Notes: generated from the sequence alone by a model not told the origin. Positions 35,295-43,473 are shown, numbered from the stretch's first letter. The stretch is DNA of 46,983 bases from JBAXBF01 sp034429745 (GCA_034429745.1 DAOUFY010000107.1:1-46983); one strand, 5' to 3'. Translations and numbers: made by a program.

Positions 35295-36008
35295 CTAAAA
35301 TAACGTCAATTGTGTTGCAGATTCTGAACGCTTCTCTTCAAATGGTTTAAGCTCTTCCTTTGCCGTATGATCATCAGAAAAAACCGGTAGTTCCATCATC
35401 ACAGCAGAAGGGGCAGCTGTTGATTCTGACTTGCTTGGCCGCGGAGGGTGATCTGCCATGGCTATAAACTCTGGCAGTCGCTTGAAATCCGCCTCTACAT
35501 GAGGCTTCAGTGAACCCTGATGCAGCGCAGCTGCCGGATGGTACATTGGTACAATCAGCCTTCCATTTACCCATTTTGGTGTGCCATGCACAACACTGAT
35601 TTTCGCATTTGGCAAGAATTTTGCCATAGAATATCTACCCAACGTTACGATCACCTTTGGGTTAATAATCCTGATTTGACGTTCAAGGTAATCATCACAG
35701 GCAGCCAATTCATCCGGCAATGGGTCGCGGTTAGCTGGTGGACGGCATTTGACTACATTCGTAATAAACACATCCTCCCGCCGCAGATTAATCGAAGCCA
35801 GTAATTCTTCAAGAAATTTACCCGCGGCTCCAACAAAAGGCAGACCCTGTTCATTTTCATGAAAGCCGGGGCCCTCACCGATCAACATAATTTGGGCATA
35901 GGCATTGCCATCACCTGGCACAGCTTTTTTCCGCGATAAATGTAATACACACCGTTCGCATTGCTTTACTTCTGCAGCGATTTGTTTAAGTGCTTCAAGA
36001 TTATCCAC
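35295..36008 (-). CDS. Family 4 uracil-DNA glycosylase with clamp-binding-like C-terminus
   Basis: A 237-aa DNA-repair enzyme that removes uracil from DNA. The four iron-sulfur cysteines are present: the pair in KQCERCVLHLSRKKAVPG, one in TNVVKCRPPANRDPLPDE and one in AACDDYLE. Motif A is LIGEGPGFHENEQGLPFVG; the second active-site loop is MYHPAAALHQ. Residues from about 190 form a polar tail beyond the usual fold that ends in QLTLF, close to the beta-clamp-binding consensus QLSLF. It starts with GTG, justified by GGAGGT five bases upstream and an 8-nt overlap with rimI. It ends the tsaE-tsaB-rimI-udg run, just before the glycan genes. Confidence 0.92.
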   Translation of the reverse strand: MDNLEALKQIAAEVKQCERCVLHLSRKKAVPGDGNAYAQIMLIGEGPGFHENEQGLPFVGAAGKFLEELLASINLRREDVFITNVVKCRPPANRDPLPDELAACDDYLERQIRIINPKVIVTLGRYSMAKFLPNAKISVVHGTPKWVNGRLIVPMYHPAAALHQGSLKPHVEADFKRLPEFIAMADHPPRPSKSESTAAPSAVMMELPVFSDDHTAKEELKPFEEKRSESATQLTLF

Positions 36009-36477
36009 AGTTCACCTCCACTACTTCCACCCTCTCCAATACCATAAGCAGTGCATCGTCCTTTTCAGCAGCATAATAATTCTTGCGCCTTCCCTGAACC
36101 TTGAACCCAAAACTTTGATAAAGATTCTGAGCAGCTTGGTTGGAAGCCGCCACTTCTAAAAATGCAACTTTAGCTCCTTTGGCCTGACTATCCTGCAGTA
36201 ATTGTGCCAGCAAGCGCCGCCCAATTCCAAAATTGCGCCAATCAGGATGAACCGAAATAGTAGCTACTTGCAATTCATCTTCTATTAGCCAACCAACAAT
36301 GACTCCTGCCACCTGATGAATTTCTGATACTTCTGCAACCCAGCAAAGTGAATGCGAAGCTTGAAGTTCAGATAAAAAAGCCCCTTTGGGCCAAGGGCTG
36401 GCAAAAGAGAGGCGATCTATCTCCTCAACTTGAGAAAGATCGGTTGCTTCCATCGGACGAATAATAATTTCACGCAT
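36001..36477 (-). CDS. rimI: Ribosomal protein S18 alanine N-acetyltransferase-like GNAT
   Basis: A 158-aa GNAT-fold acetyltransferase. MEATDLSQVEEIDRLSFASPWP is the RimI-type N-terminus, ATISVHPDWRNFGIGRRLLAQLL is the acetyl-CoA loop, and FLEVAASNQAAQNLYQSFGF with KVQGRRKNYY is the C-terminal signature in which substrate binding occurs. RimI acetylates the N-terminal alanine of S18; in many genomes it follows tsaB, as here (36-bp gap). The length fits the family. The C-terminal end overlaps the UDG start by 8 nt. Confidence 0.9.
   Translation of the reverse strand: MREIIIRPMEATDLSQVEEIDRLSFASPWPKGAFLSELQASHSLCWVAEVSEIHQVAGVIVGWLIEDELQVATISVHPDWRNFGIGRRLLAQLLQDSQAKGAKVAFLEVAASNQAAQNLYQSFGFKVQGRRKNYYAAEKDDALLMVLERVEVVEVNCG
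36014..36019 (-). promoter_or_regulatory. Strong ribosome-binding site deciding the UDG GTG start
   Basis: On the minus strand this reads GGAGGT, five bases before the GTG at 36008, and lies inside the end of rimI. It supports the GTG as the true start of the uracil-DNA glycosylase. Confidence 0.75.
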
Positions 36478-36513
36478 TTCTCTCTAACAAGAAAGAACAT
36501 TTACTCAAACGCT

Positions 36514-37281
36514 CTACCCTGATAAATAAATGGGAGCCAAATTATGCGGATCATCAACTTCACCGCGCCGCCAGCGCTGCCAGCCCAACTCGGCTAAAAA
36601 TGCCGGACGACGCAATGATTGCGCTGGTGGAGAAAGCACAAGGGAGCCATCAGGCAAACCCTTCTTTTGTTGAAGGATGTATTCCCGCGCCGCACTGTTA
36701 AATTCACCGCTTAGAATCGTCATACCCGATGATTCAGGATGAGCATGAACATATGCCGCAATTTTTTCAATCAACTGTGGAAGTGTTAATAGTTCATAAC
36801 GGACTCGATTGCAGCCCCATGTAAGGTAAGCTTCTTCTATTTTTGGTAAATAAGAGCCCGCTCCCGACTCCTGAGCCGCTTCATACCAGCCCACTACAAA
36901 TCTTCCTCTGCCTGCCTGCAATGCGGCTGCCAAACGAGCAGGACGCAGGCAAGGCAATGGTTGTGCACATGCTATCGCATGTAAAGCAGGTATGCCAATG
37001 ATTTGCGTATGTTGAGCCAAACAAATGCCTTTGGCTAAGGCTAAACCAATTCTCAACGCAGTAAAACCACCCGGCCCAGTGGCAACAACTACAGCCTGCA
37101 AAGCCGAAAACGGCTCACTGCACCACTCAAACAAACGTGCAATGAGAGGAGCTAGTTGTACACTGTGGTAATTAGCAGAATGCCATACACTTTCTGAGAG
37201 AATTTCATTACCATCATATAGAGCTGCCCCCATCGTGGGAGAAGCAGTATCCAACGCCAGGATCAATTCCCTATCCGCCAT
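36514..37281 (-). CDS. tsaB: tRNA threonylcarbamoyladenosine biosynthesis protein TsaB
   Basis: A 255-aa member of the ASKHA fold. LILALDTASPTMGAALYDG opens the protein, VWHSANYHSVQLAPLIARLFEW follows, and VVVATGPGGFTALRIGLALAKGICLA is the diagnostic TsaB motif near residues 64 to 89. TsaB pairs with TsaD and TsaE to place the t6A modification on tRNAs reading ANN codons. TsaD is not in the window. It overlaps tsaE by 11 nt, and rimI follows, an arrangement found in many bacteria. The C-terminal domain is of average length. Confidence 0.94.
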   Translation of the reverse strand: MADRELILALDTASPTMGAALYDGNEILSESVWHSANYHSVQLAPLIARLFEWCSEPFSALQAVVVATGPGGFTALRIGLALAKGICLAQHTQIIGIPALHAIACAQPLPCLRPARLAAALQAGRGRFVVGWYEAAQESGAGSYLPKIEEAYLTWGCNRVRYELLTLPQLIEKIAAYVHAHPESSGMTILSGEFNSAAREYILQQKKGLPDGSLVLSPPAQSLRRPAFLAELGWQRWRRGEVDDPHNLAPIYLSG

Positions 37282-37801
37282 AGATCAGATAACGAAGGTC
37301 AGTTAACATTTTCTCGTATCGTTCCCCAAGTGCCGTGATCATCAAATCTCGCTGCTGTTCGTCAATCAACCGAAATTGAATGCGCAGCATTTCTTTAGGC
37401 AACGCCTCCAAGACGCGCTCCGCCCACTCAACAACTAAGACACCAGTTGTGAGCATTGTTTCTATATCAAGGTCAACTGCTTGCGTTAACACCTGTTCTG
37501 CAGTGCCCGTCAAACGGTATGCATCAAAGTGATACAGCCTTTCTTCTTCCAGCGGTTTTTGTGCTAAACTTGGGCGTTGATATACATTGATCAGCACAAA
37601 AGTTGGGCTTGTTACAATATCTGCACTTCCCCAACCCGCTGCAATTCCTTGAACAAAGGTTGTTTTCCCACTGCCCAAGTCTCCTCCCAATGCTACCAAA
37701 TCACCACCGCGCAGCAAACTTCCTAAACGCATCCCAATCCGACGCGTTTGTTCCGCGCTGCGGCTGATTACTTCCAAGGCATTGGGGGATAGAATAGGCA
37801 T
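37271..37801 (-). CDS. tsaE: tRNA threonylcarbamoyladenosine biosynthesis ATPase TsaE
   Basis: A 176-aa P-loop protein. LVALGGDLGSGKTTFVQGIAAGWG contains Walker A at residues 40 to 47, TSPTFVLINVY is the conserved switch segment, LYHFDAYRL is the HxDxYR motif, and VLVVEWAERVLEALP is the conserved WxE/P region. TsaE is the ATPase partner of TsaB-TsaD in t6A synthesis. It starts 7 bp after the helicase gene and overlaps tsaB, so pcrA, tsaE, tsaB and probably rimI and udg form one transcript. Confidence 0.94.
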   Translation of the reverse strand: MPILSPNALEVISRSAEQTRRIGMRLGSLLRGGDLVALGGDLGSGKTTFVQGIAAGWGSADIVTSPTFVLINVYQRPSLAQKPLEEERLYHFDAYRLTGTAEQVLTQAVDLDIETMLTTGVLVVEWAERVLEALPKEMLRIQFRLIDEQQRDLMITALGERYEKMLTDLRYLIYGG

Positions 37802-37808
37802 ATCACCA

Positions 37809-39992
37809 TTAGTCTTTTATCATCACCTGCAATTTAGCCATTGATGCAATTACTCGCTTCAAGCCAACATTTTCAAAAAAGATATCTACAATTTCTTCAT
37901 TGCCTTCCAATACACTGTTCAGCACCAAGCCCTCACCCCATAAAGGATGCTGCACATGCAATCCGGCATGATAACGGCATTCTTCAACCGCCGGCGCCAT
38001 GCTGCTGCTTTTTGGTGATGTACCTCCCCAGCTTGCACCTCCACTGTAACCCTTGCGTCGCTCATTTTTGGGCGTCGGCTCAAACAAGTCTGAAGATAGG
38101 CGTTCTAAAAATCGCGAAGGCTCAGCAACATCAGCATAACCTTGGGAAAAGCCGGTTTGAGAGTAAGTGAGAAATAGCCGATCTTTTGCGCGGGTTATGC
38201 CTACATAAAACAATCGCCGTTCTTCCATCATCTGCTCCTCATCATCAAAAGAACGGATATGAGGCAGAACACCATCATTTAAGCCCACAATAAAAACGAC
38301 TGGAAACTCCAAACCTTTAGCTGCATGGAGCGTGAGCAAGGTTGGTGCTTGGCTACTTGCTTCAAGTGTATCCTGATCCGAAACCAAAGCGATCTGTTCA
38401 AGAAAAGCCGCCAATTTCAACCCACTGTTTTCTGCTGCTAAACGGTGCAATTCCATGACATTTTCCCAGCGTTCAAATCCCTCTTCACTACCATCGTCAA
38501 TATACTCGCGGTAATTTACATCCATCAGCACTCGATCCATAACTGTTCGCGGGTCTGCGTCTTCACCTAGAGCGCGCCATTGTGCATACAACTCTCTAAA
38601 AGCCAGCAAGGCTTTGCCGCCGCCTGTGCCCAAGCGAACTGCCTCTTCCTCGGGTAACTCCAGTAAATACTCACCCATAGTACAGCCGGCGCGTTGAGCC
38701 AGCATGCGCAACATTTCCAATGTCTTCGTACCTATCTTACGCGGCGGGACATTGATAATCCGCACCATACTCACTTCATCGCGCGGATTGCTGATGACAC
38801 GCAAATACGCAATAATATCCTTCACCTCGCGGCGTCCATAAAAGCGCTGAGCCCCAACAATTTTATAAGGCAAATTTGCTCTTAGAAAAGCTTCTTCCAA
38901 CACGCGGGATTGAGCATTGGTTCGATACATCACTGCAATATCACCCGGCTGCGCTTCTTTTTTCTGAATCAGGAGAGCAATTTGTTCCACTACATAAGCT
39001 GCTTCAGCATAATCATCGTACGCCTCATGCAGAACAGCTTTTTTCCCTGCCCCACGTACAGTGAACAACTTTTTAGGTGTGCGATTAGGGTTTTCATTGA
39101 TAACCGCCATCGCAATATCCAAAATAGTTTGAGTTGAACGGTAATTTTGTTCCAGCAAAACCACTTGAGCATCAGGATAATCTTCCCGAAAACGCAGCAC
39201 ATTGCGGTAGTCTGCGCCGCGCCAACGATAAATAGATTGATCTACATCTCCGACCACAAAGATATTGCGGTGAAAAGAAGCTAAATGTTTGACAATGGCA
39301 TACTGGGCTAAATTGGTATCTTGAAATTCATCCACCAACACATGCTCAAAAGTACGAGCATAGCGTTCGCGCACTTCTGGCTGTTCTTCCAGCAAACGCA
39401 CAGTATAGACCAGCAAGTCATCAAAATCCAAAGCATTATTTGTGATCAAAAGTTCTTGGTAGCGGCGAAACACGCGACGGATGACCTCACTCCGATAATC
39501 CGTAGCGGTTAAGTCCTCCGGCATCAGCAACTCGTTTTTAGCGTAAGATATTGCTCCATGCACCGATCGCGGTGTATGCCTTTTTTTATCAATATTCAAT
39601 TCCTCTAACGCCCGCTCAACGAGTTTTACTTGATCGTCCGAATCGAAAATAGCAAAATTAGCATTGACAGGCAAAGCATCTGCCTCGCGGCGCAAGAAAC
39701 GGGCACAAACCCCATGAAACGTGCCTAAAACCAAGCCTCGGGTTTTCGCTCCGAGCATTTGCTGCACACGTTGTTCCATCTCTCGCGCAGCTTTATTGGT
39801 AAAAGTTACTGCCAGCACCCGCGGTGGACGCACTTGAAAATGGCTGATGATATAAGCAATGCGGTGAGTTAATACGCGCGTCTTGCCTGAACCAGGTCCC
39901 GCCAAGACCAAGACAGGTCCAGGGCCAGCCATTACCGCTTGCTGTTGCTGAACATTTAAGCCGCGAAGTAACTCCTGCTCAATATTTGTCAT
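37809..39992 (-). CDS. pcrA: PcrA/UvrD-type superfamily 1 DNA helicase
   Basis: A 727-aa SF1A 3'-5' helicase. LNVQQQQAVMAGPGPVLVLAGPGSGKTRVLTHRIAYII is the Q motif and motif I; VTFTNKAAREME is Ia; LVDEFQDTN is motif II; VGDVDQSIYRWRGA is motif III; LEQNYRST is IV; TLHAAKGLEFPVVFIVGLNDGVLPH is V; and EERRLFYVGITRAKDRLFLTY is VI. The C-terminal GLHVQHPLWGEGLVLNSV segment is the Tudor-like domain that in PcrA contacts RNA polymerase. Its length and tail favour PcrA over Rep. It functions in nucleotide-excision repair and clearing of replication forks. The -10 box lies only 11 bp before the ATG, so the message is probably leaderless. Confidence 0.96.
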   Translation of the reverse strand: MTNIEQELLRGLNVQQQQAVMAGPGPVLVLAGPGSGKTRVLTHRIAYIISHFQVRPPRVLAVTFTNKAAREMEQRVQQMLGAKTRGLVLGTFHGVCARFLRREADALPVNANFAIFDSDDQVKLVERALEELNIDKKRHTPRSVHGAISYAKNELLMPEDLTATDYRSEVIRRVFRRYQELLITNNALDFDDLLVYTVRLLEEQPEVRERYARTFEHVLVDEFQDTNLAQYAIVKHLASFHRNIFVVGDVDQSIYRWRGADYRNVLRFREDYPDAQVVLLEQNYRSTQTILDIAMAVINENPNRTPKKLFTVRGAGKKAVLHEAYDDYAEAAYVVEQIALLIQKKEAQPGDIAVMYRTNAQSRVLEEAFLRANLPYKIVGAQRFYGRREVKDIIAYLRVISNPRDEVSMVRIINVPPRKIGTKTLEMLRMLAQRAGCTMGEYLLELPEEEAVRLGTGGGKALLAFRELYAQWRALGEDADPRTVMDRVLMDVNYREYIDDGSEEGFERWENVMELHRLAAENSGLKLAAFLEQIALVSDQDTLEASSQAPTLLTLHAAKGLEFPVVFIVGLNDGVLPHIRSFDDEEQMMEERRLFYVGITRAKDRLFLTYSQTGFSQGYADVAEPSRFLERLSSDLFEPTPKNERRKGYSGGASWGGTSPKSSSMAPAVEECRYHAGLHVQHPLWGEGLVLNSVLEGNEEIVDIFFENVGLKRVIASMAKLQVMIKD

Positions 39993-40003
39993 ACAAACTC
40001 TAC

Positions 40004-40031
40004 ATTATAGCACAACCTCACCCACTGTTAG
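40004..40031 (-). promoter_or_regulatory. Extended -10 promoter for pcrA (leaderless configuration)
   Basis: Minus-strand TATAAT at 40004 to 40009 is preceded by TGC, forming an extended -10. CTAACA (4 of 6 matches to TTGACA) lies 16 bp further up at 40026 to 40031. Only 11 bases separate the -10 box from the ATG at 39992, so transcription should begin about four or five bases before the start codon, and no Shine-Dalgarno sequence is possible. Confidence 0.65.
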
Positions 40032-40055
40032 GCTCGCTTTTCATTTCCTAAGATT

Positions 40056-41996
40056 CTACTCATCTTTTTTATCCTTCTTATACTCCCCTTTCGATTTATC
40101 ATCTGGCAGTTCAGTGCCTGGTCCCACCTCATAAACATCTGCCCAGGGCACATAATGAGTGAAAAACTCATCAGTAAAATACACTGCACCGTTGCGATAA
40201 ACGGTCCGGCTTACTTTTACATCAGCACCATCAGCTGCCCAATCTACCTGTTTTATTTTTCCAGGTGGCAACTCGGGGTTTTCAACATAACGCGGCTCAG
40301 GTGCTTCCACAACGTGTGTTAAGCCTGTTGTTTCCCATTCTACTGTTCGTCCGTCCGGCGTTCCATAAAATTTCCACTTCAACGTGCGGGCTGGAACATT
40401 CACATACGTTTCCATCAGCAGCCACGATGAGAGGTCATTCTTGAACTTAAAATCTACCACCGGCACAAAAACTGTTGCATCCAAACCTGCCAACTGAGGA
40501 TCGCGCGTCATGCCGGCTGTATATTCATAATATGAAACTCGGTAAGCATGCGGATGACGCTCAATAATCGGAAAACCGCTGAAAAAAGCATTGCGAAAAA
40601 GTGTTGTGCTCACCTGACATACTCCACCGCCAACGCCTTTTATCGTTCGATCTCCGTATATTATCAGCGCCTCTGCAAACCCAGTATCCAAGCTCACATC
40701 ACCCATCACTGAAGCCATTGAAAACACCTCCCCCGGTGCTACTAGCAAGCCATGAAAACGGCTAGCTGCAGCAACAATATTTTGGATTCTAGCTTCATCT
40801 GATCCATAAAAATACGACGTGTATTCTCCTACCAATGAGGTAATCTGCAATTCCTGAGCGGTCGCATTATCCATAACCCGCGGGTTAACTCGATCATAGA
40901 CTAATGCCGTCTGATGTTCACCTCGCAGCAAGCTTTCCTCAATCTGGCGCAGGGTTTTATCCACAACTAAGTACCGCCCAATTACCGCAGGTTTAATCAG
41001 TTCCAGCTGACGCGTTTCGTCGTTGAAAATGAAACGCGCATCCTCAGGAGATGCATTTACTTTTAAGGCAAGTTGTTCTAAACGTGGCCTCAGCTCATCC
41101 AACTGCAAAACCACTTGAACACCGCCCTCTTCAGGGTACTGCGTTTGTCTAAGCGTTAACCACTGAGCCAATTCCTGCGGAGAAAAAGAAGGTAAAAGAA
41201 CATCTTGAGGTAAAGGATCTGGACTGGTTAAGGTAAAGGGAGCACTGAGGATGCGCCTCACCTGCTGCGCTTCTTGTTCCACATCTACGACAGTCGGTTT
41301 CGTTTCTTCTACAACCAAATCTACCCAGCCGCTTTTTTCACTGAGAATGAGTGTGCGTAATTGTTCTAATGTTGCCTGAACATTCAGCGTTTTTCCTGTC
41401 TGAGCTGGCGTTACTTTTACGGTTAACCCATCCAAGTGAAGCTGAGCGTCCACAGCTGGCTGGTTTATTTGAGTAGCTAGTTGGGTTAAGATATGATTTG
41501 CAATCCGTTCATCATATACTCGCAGCAGTGGCAGCTCAACTCCAAAAAACCAAGCCTGAAGACGTTCTTTCAAGCTTGGCAGCAGCCCCATCCGTCTTCC
41601 CCATCGCTCTGCTTGGGCAACGCTTTCTTGGATATTTGTAGAAAGACCGAGTTCTCCCGGCTTATAGATCCACGTATTTTCTCCGTACCTAAAGCCAATC
41701 AGCCCCTGCGCAGGGTAAGAATTCTTTGCAGCAAGCAAAGCTGCTGCCTGCTCCCTGGGTAAGCCAGACAAATCAACCCCATAACACCAAACTCCTGCAA
41801 CAATACGCCCTTGGTATTGAACCTGATGCAAAGTTATCAGTACAAACACCCCCAATACAAAGACAAGCACAATTCCCAGAATCACCTGTACTGTATCATG
41901 CAAAATTCGCCGCCAGCTCGGGATGGAAGTCGCCGGCTTGCGCTGACGAACATATATCGGTTGCGGAGGAGATTGATTCACCATTCCTTTTTTCAT
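40056..41996 (-). CDS. VanW-family protein with putative peptidoglycan-binding domains
   Basis: A 646-aa protein with a short cytoplasmic N-terminus, one transmembrane helix near residues 35 to 56 (VQVILGIVLVFVLGVFVLITL) and a large external part. Two regions of the PG_binding_4 type follow (about 60 to 220 and 230 to 370), with GVDLSGLPREQAAALLAA as the repeat start. The VanW domain occupies about 395 to 545, with FHGLLVAPGEVFSMASVMGD and the diagnostic GVGGGVCQVSTTLFRNAFFSG. A C-terminal beta-rich tail with acidic and lysine residues ends the protein. VanW proteins accompany vancomycin resistance loci and sporulation or cell-wall genes but have no proven reaction. No VanA/VanX-type genes are nearby, so resistance is not implied. 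Confidence 0.9.
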   Translation of the reverse strand: MKKGMVNQSPPQPIYVRQRKPATSIPSWRRILHDTVQVILGIVLVFVLGVFVLITLHQVQYQGRIVAGVWCYGVDLSGLPREQAAALLAAKNSYPAQGLIGFRYGENTWIYKPGELGLSTNIQESVAQAERWGRRMGLLPSLKERLQAWFFGVELPLLRVYDERIANHILTQLATQINQPAVDAQLHLDGLTVKVTPAQTGKTLNVQATLEQLRTLILSEKSGWVDLVVEETKPTVVDVEQEAQQVRRILSAPFTLTSPDPLPQDVLLPSFSPQELAQWLTLRQTQYPEEGGVQVVLQLDELRPRLEQLALKVNASPEDARFIFNDETRQLELIKPAVIGRYLVVDKTLRQIEESLLRGEHQTALVYDRVNPRVMDNATAQELQITSLVGEYTSYFYGSDEARIQNIVAAASRFHGLLVAPGEVFSMASVMGDVSLDTGFAEALIIYGDRTIKGVGGGVCQVSTTLFRNAFFSGFPIIERHPHAYRVSYYEYTAGMTRDPQLAGLDATVFVPVVDFKFKNDLSSWLLMETYVNVPARTLKWKFYGTPDGRTVEWETTGLTHVVEAPEPRYVENPELPPGKIKQVDWAADGADVKVSRTVYRNGAVYFTDEFFTHYVPWADVYEVGPGTELPDDKSKGEYKKDKKDE

Positions 41997-42032
41997 AACC
42001 TGCAGGCAGGGAGAAAAGAAAACTAAGTTGGG

Positions 42033-42722
42033 CTAAGGAGCAATTGACTCACAAGATAAATAAAGCAAATCCGGCATCGTATTCAGCTTGAGGTGTAGGC
42101 GCACACCTTCAAACACTACACTGCTTTCGCGCGGAGCTTCCTGTTTCTTTGCCAGCGCTGCTACATTCGCGTAAAACCATATCACCGCATCCTTCCAATG
42201 TGGCAGCGCCAATTTGAGTGATTTAACCATATAACCTAAATTCTTCTTTAACTCCTCAGGGTCATTTCGAGGATAATGAATAACCATTAGAGTTGATTCA
42301 ATAACCTCACCATGACCAACAATTTTCAGCGCTGCCAACGCAATAGCCGATTTACCTTCCACTTCCCGTATTTGCTGAGTGGATCTTTTCTCTTCGAAAG
42401 AAAAACCTTCTGCTGCAAATGCATCAATAAATTGAGAAAAACCAACTCCGAAACCACTTTCTGAACCTTGCGGTTTCTTTTGATCTTGGGCAGCAGAAAT
42501 TGTGGGAGAAGCTTGTTGGGTAGGCGTGGCATTAGGGTTAGAACCAAGTGTAGGCACTACTGTTACCATAGTGTCGTCAGGATACATACCAGCCATGTTA
42601 AAGACACCTGACTCAAATGAAATTAGGCTGCCTACTCCAAATAAAATTACGCACAAAAGAGTCAAAATAAGAACGATGATCATATCTCGCCGTTCTCTCT
42701 CTTGGCGTTCTGTACGACTCAT
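42033..42722 (-). CDS. Single-pass membrane protein of unknown function
   Basis: A 229-aa protein with a basic N-terminus, one transmembrane helix near residues 14 to 35 (MIIVLILTLLCVILFGVGSLI), and an external or luminal Pro/Thr/Gln-rich linker (TPTQQASPTISAAQDQKK). A globular C-terminal domain of about 135 residues follows, which I do not recognise. AGGA lies six bases before the ATG. It sits between the five-motif protein and the VanW gene in what looks like a three-gene operon. The topology suggests an envelope-anchored partner of the VanW protein, but this is inference. Confidence 0.7.
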   Translation of the reverse strand: MSRTERQERERRDMIIVLILTLLCVILFGVGSLISFESGVFNMAGMYPDDTMVTVVPTLGSNPNATPTQQASPTISAAQDQKKPQGSESGFGVGFSQFIDAFAAEGFSFEEKRSTQQIREVEGKSAIALAALKIVGHGEVIESTLMVIHYPRNDPEELKKNLGYMVKSLKLALPHWKDAVIWFYANVAALAKKQEAPRESSVVFEGVRLHLKLNTMPDLLYLSCESIAP

Positions 42723-42742
42723 TTTCTGTCCTTTGTATTCCT

Positions 42743-43333
42743 TTAATTGCCAAGCGAAGCAAGCAAAGCATCAATTTCTTCTTGGCTTAGCGGTCTTTCT
42801 TGTTTCGGCGGAGGTGCCGCGCTGCTTGATTTATTGACCTGCGGCGGCTCGTCAGAGAATAGCTCGTCATCACCCATAGAGGCTAGCAGAGCATCCAACT
42901 CCGCCTGATCAATATCGGTAGAAGAGCTGCTCTTTAAGGAAGCTTGCTTAGCAGCAATAATTTGTTCAGGAGAGTCTGCAAATATCTCTTCATCTCCCAG
43001 TTCTGCCAACAGCTTATCCAACTCCGCCTGATCAATATTCGTCGAAGAGGTACTCTGAGCCGTGGTTTGCTTGACAGCTATTTCTGATGGAGCTGCCAAA
43101 CCCTCCTCACTCCCTAGTTCTGCCAACAGCTTATCCAATTCTGCCTGATCGATTTCCATCGAGGACGACCCTTCTTGGGTATTATTCGTTGGCATTGCCT
43201 CAGATTCTTTTAGCTTTGACGCGGATTGTGAACTTAAAGCTGCTTCAGAAACCGCTTCATCCTTCTTTAAGCTGTTTAATAATGCGTCCAATTCTGATTG
43301 GTCAATACCAGCCTTTTGGCTATCCTCCTCCAT
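42743..43333 (-). CDS. Low-complexity protein with five FliM-N-peptide-like motifs
   Basis: A 196-aa acidic protein made almost entirely of five copies of a short amphipathic motif joined by Ser/Ala/Glu-rich linkers: IDQSELDALLNSL (from residue 10), IDQAELDKLLAEL (61 and 100), IDQAELDALLASM (141) and LSQEEIDALLASL (182, C-terminal). The SQxEIDALL sequence resembles the N-terminal peptide of the flagellar switch proteins FliM and FliY that binds phosphorylated CheY. No SpoA/FliM/FliN fold, membrane segment or enzyme motif is present, so this is not a flagellar switch protein. A scaffold binding CheY-like receiver domains, or simply an assembly peptide, is possible. It begins the minus-strand transcript and is divergent from the ATPase pair. 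Confidence 0.75.
   Translation of the reverse strand: MEEDSQKAGIDQSELDALLNSLKKDEAVSEAALSSQSASKLKESEAMPTNNTQEGSSSMEIDQAELDKLLAELGSEEGLAAPSEIAVKQTTAQSTSSTNIDQAELDKLLAELGDEEIFADSPEQIIAAKQASLKSSSSTDIDQAELDALLASMGDDELFSDEPPQVNKSSSAAPPPKQERPLSQEEIDALLASLGN
42749..43306 (-). repeat. Five coding repeats of a 14- to 15-codon unit
   Basis: Copies lie at 43262 to 43306, 43112 to 43153, 42995 to 43036, 42872 to 42913 and 42749 to 42790. The second and third are nearly identical at DNA level (only a few synonymous changes), indicating recent duplication; the first and last are more diverged. Spacing between copy starts is about 117 to 153 bases. Confidence 0.75.
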
Positions 43334-43371
43334 CTTCCATCCCCATTCACAACTGTTTATTTATCTGTTAT

Positions 43372-43401
43372 ATTGTATCATTTTTCTCTCTCTGTTACCA
43401 A
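43372..43401 (-). promoter_or_regulatory. Candidate promoter of the five-motif protein operon
   Basis: On the minus strand TTGGTA (43396 to 43401) and TACAAT (43372 to 43377) are separated by 18 bp. The -10 lies about 38 bp before the ATG at 43333, leaving room for a leader with a GGGGA ribosome site. The fit is moderate. Confidence 0.45.
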
Positions 43402-43444
43402 CAAATTAAGAGACAACCCAATAAGTTCACCTATACGTATTAAC

Positions 43445-43473
43445 TTGTTCACTATAAAAGGATTTGTTATACT
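43445..43473 (+). promoter_or_regulatory. Candidate promoter of the HTH-TPR-ATPase gene
   Basis: Plus-strand TTGTTC at 43445 to 43450 and TATACT at 43468 to 43473, 17 bp apart. The predicted start of transcription is near 43480, giving a leader of about 33 bases that lacks a clear Shine-Dalgarno sequence. It is back to back with the minus-strand promoter in the same 179-bp region, so shared control by the encoded helix-turn-helix is conceivable. Confidence 0.5.

Noticed and set aside
35281..35309. Promoter (TTGACG, 17 bp, TTTAGA on the minus strand) for the sugar dehydrogenase
   Set aside because: The -35 lies within the last codons of the UDG gene (QLTLF) and the -10 matches poorly; not strong enough to list as a feature.
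40056..41996. Vancomycin resistance determinant
   Set aside because: The VanW domain alone does not give resistance and no vanHAX-type genes are in the window.
42743..43333. Annotation of the five-motif protein as FliM or FliY
   Set aside because: Only the N-terminal-type peptide is present; there is no FliM middle domain or SpoA domain and no flagellar genes nearby.
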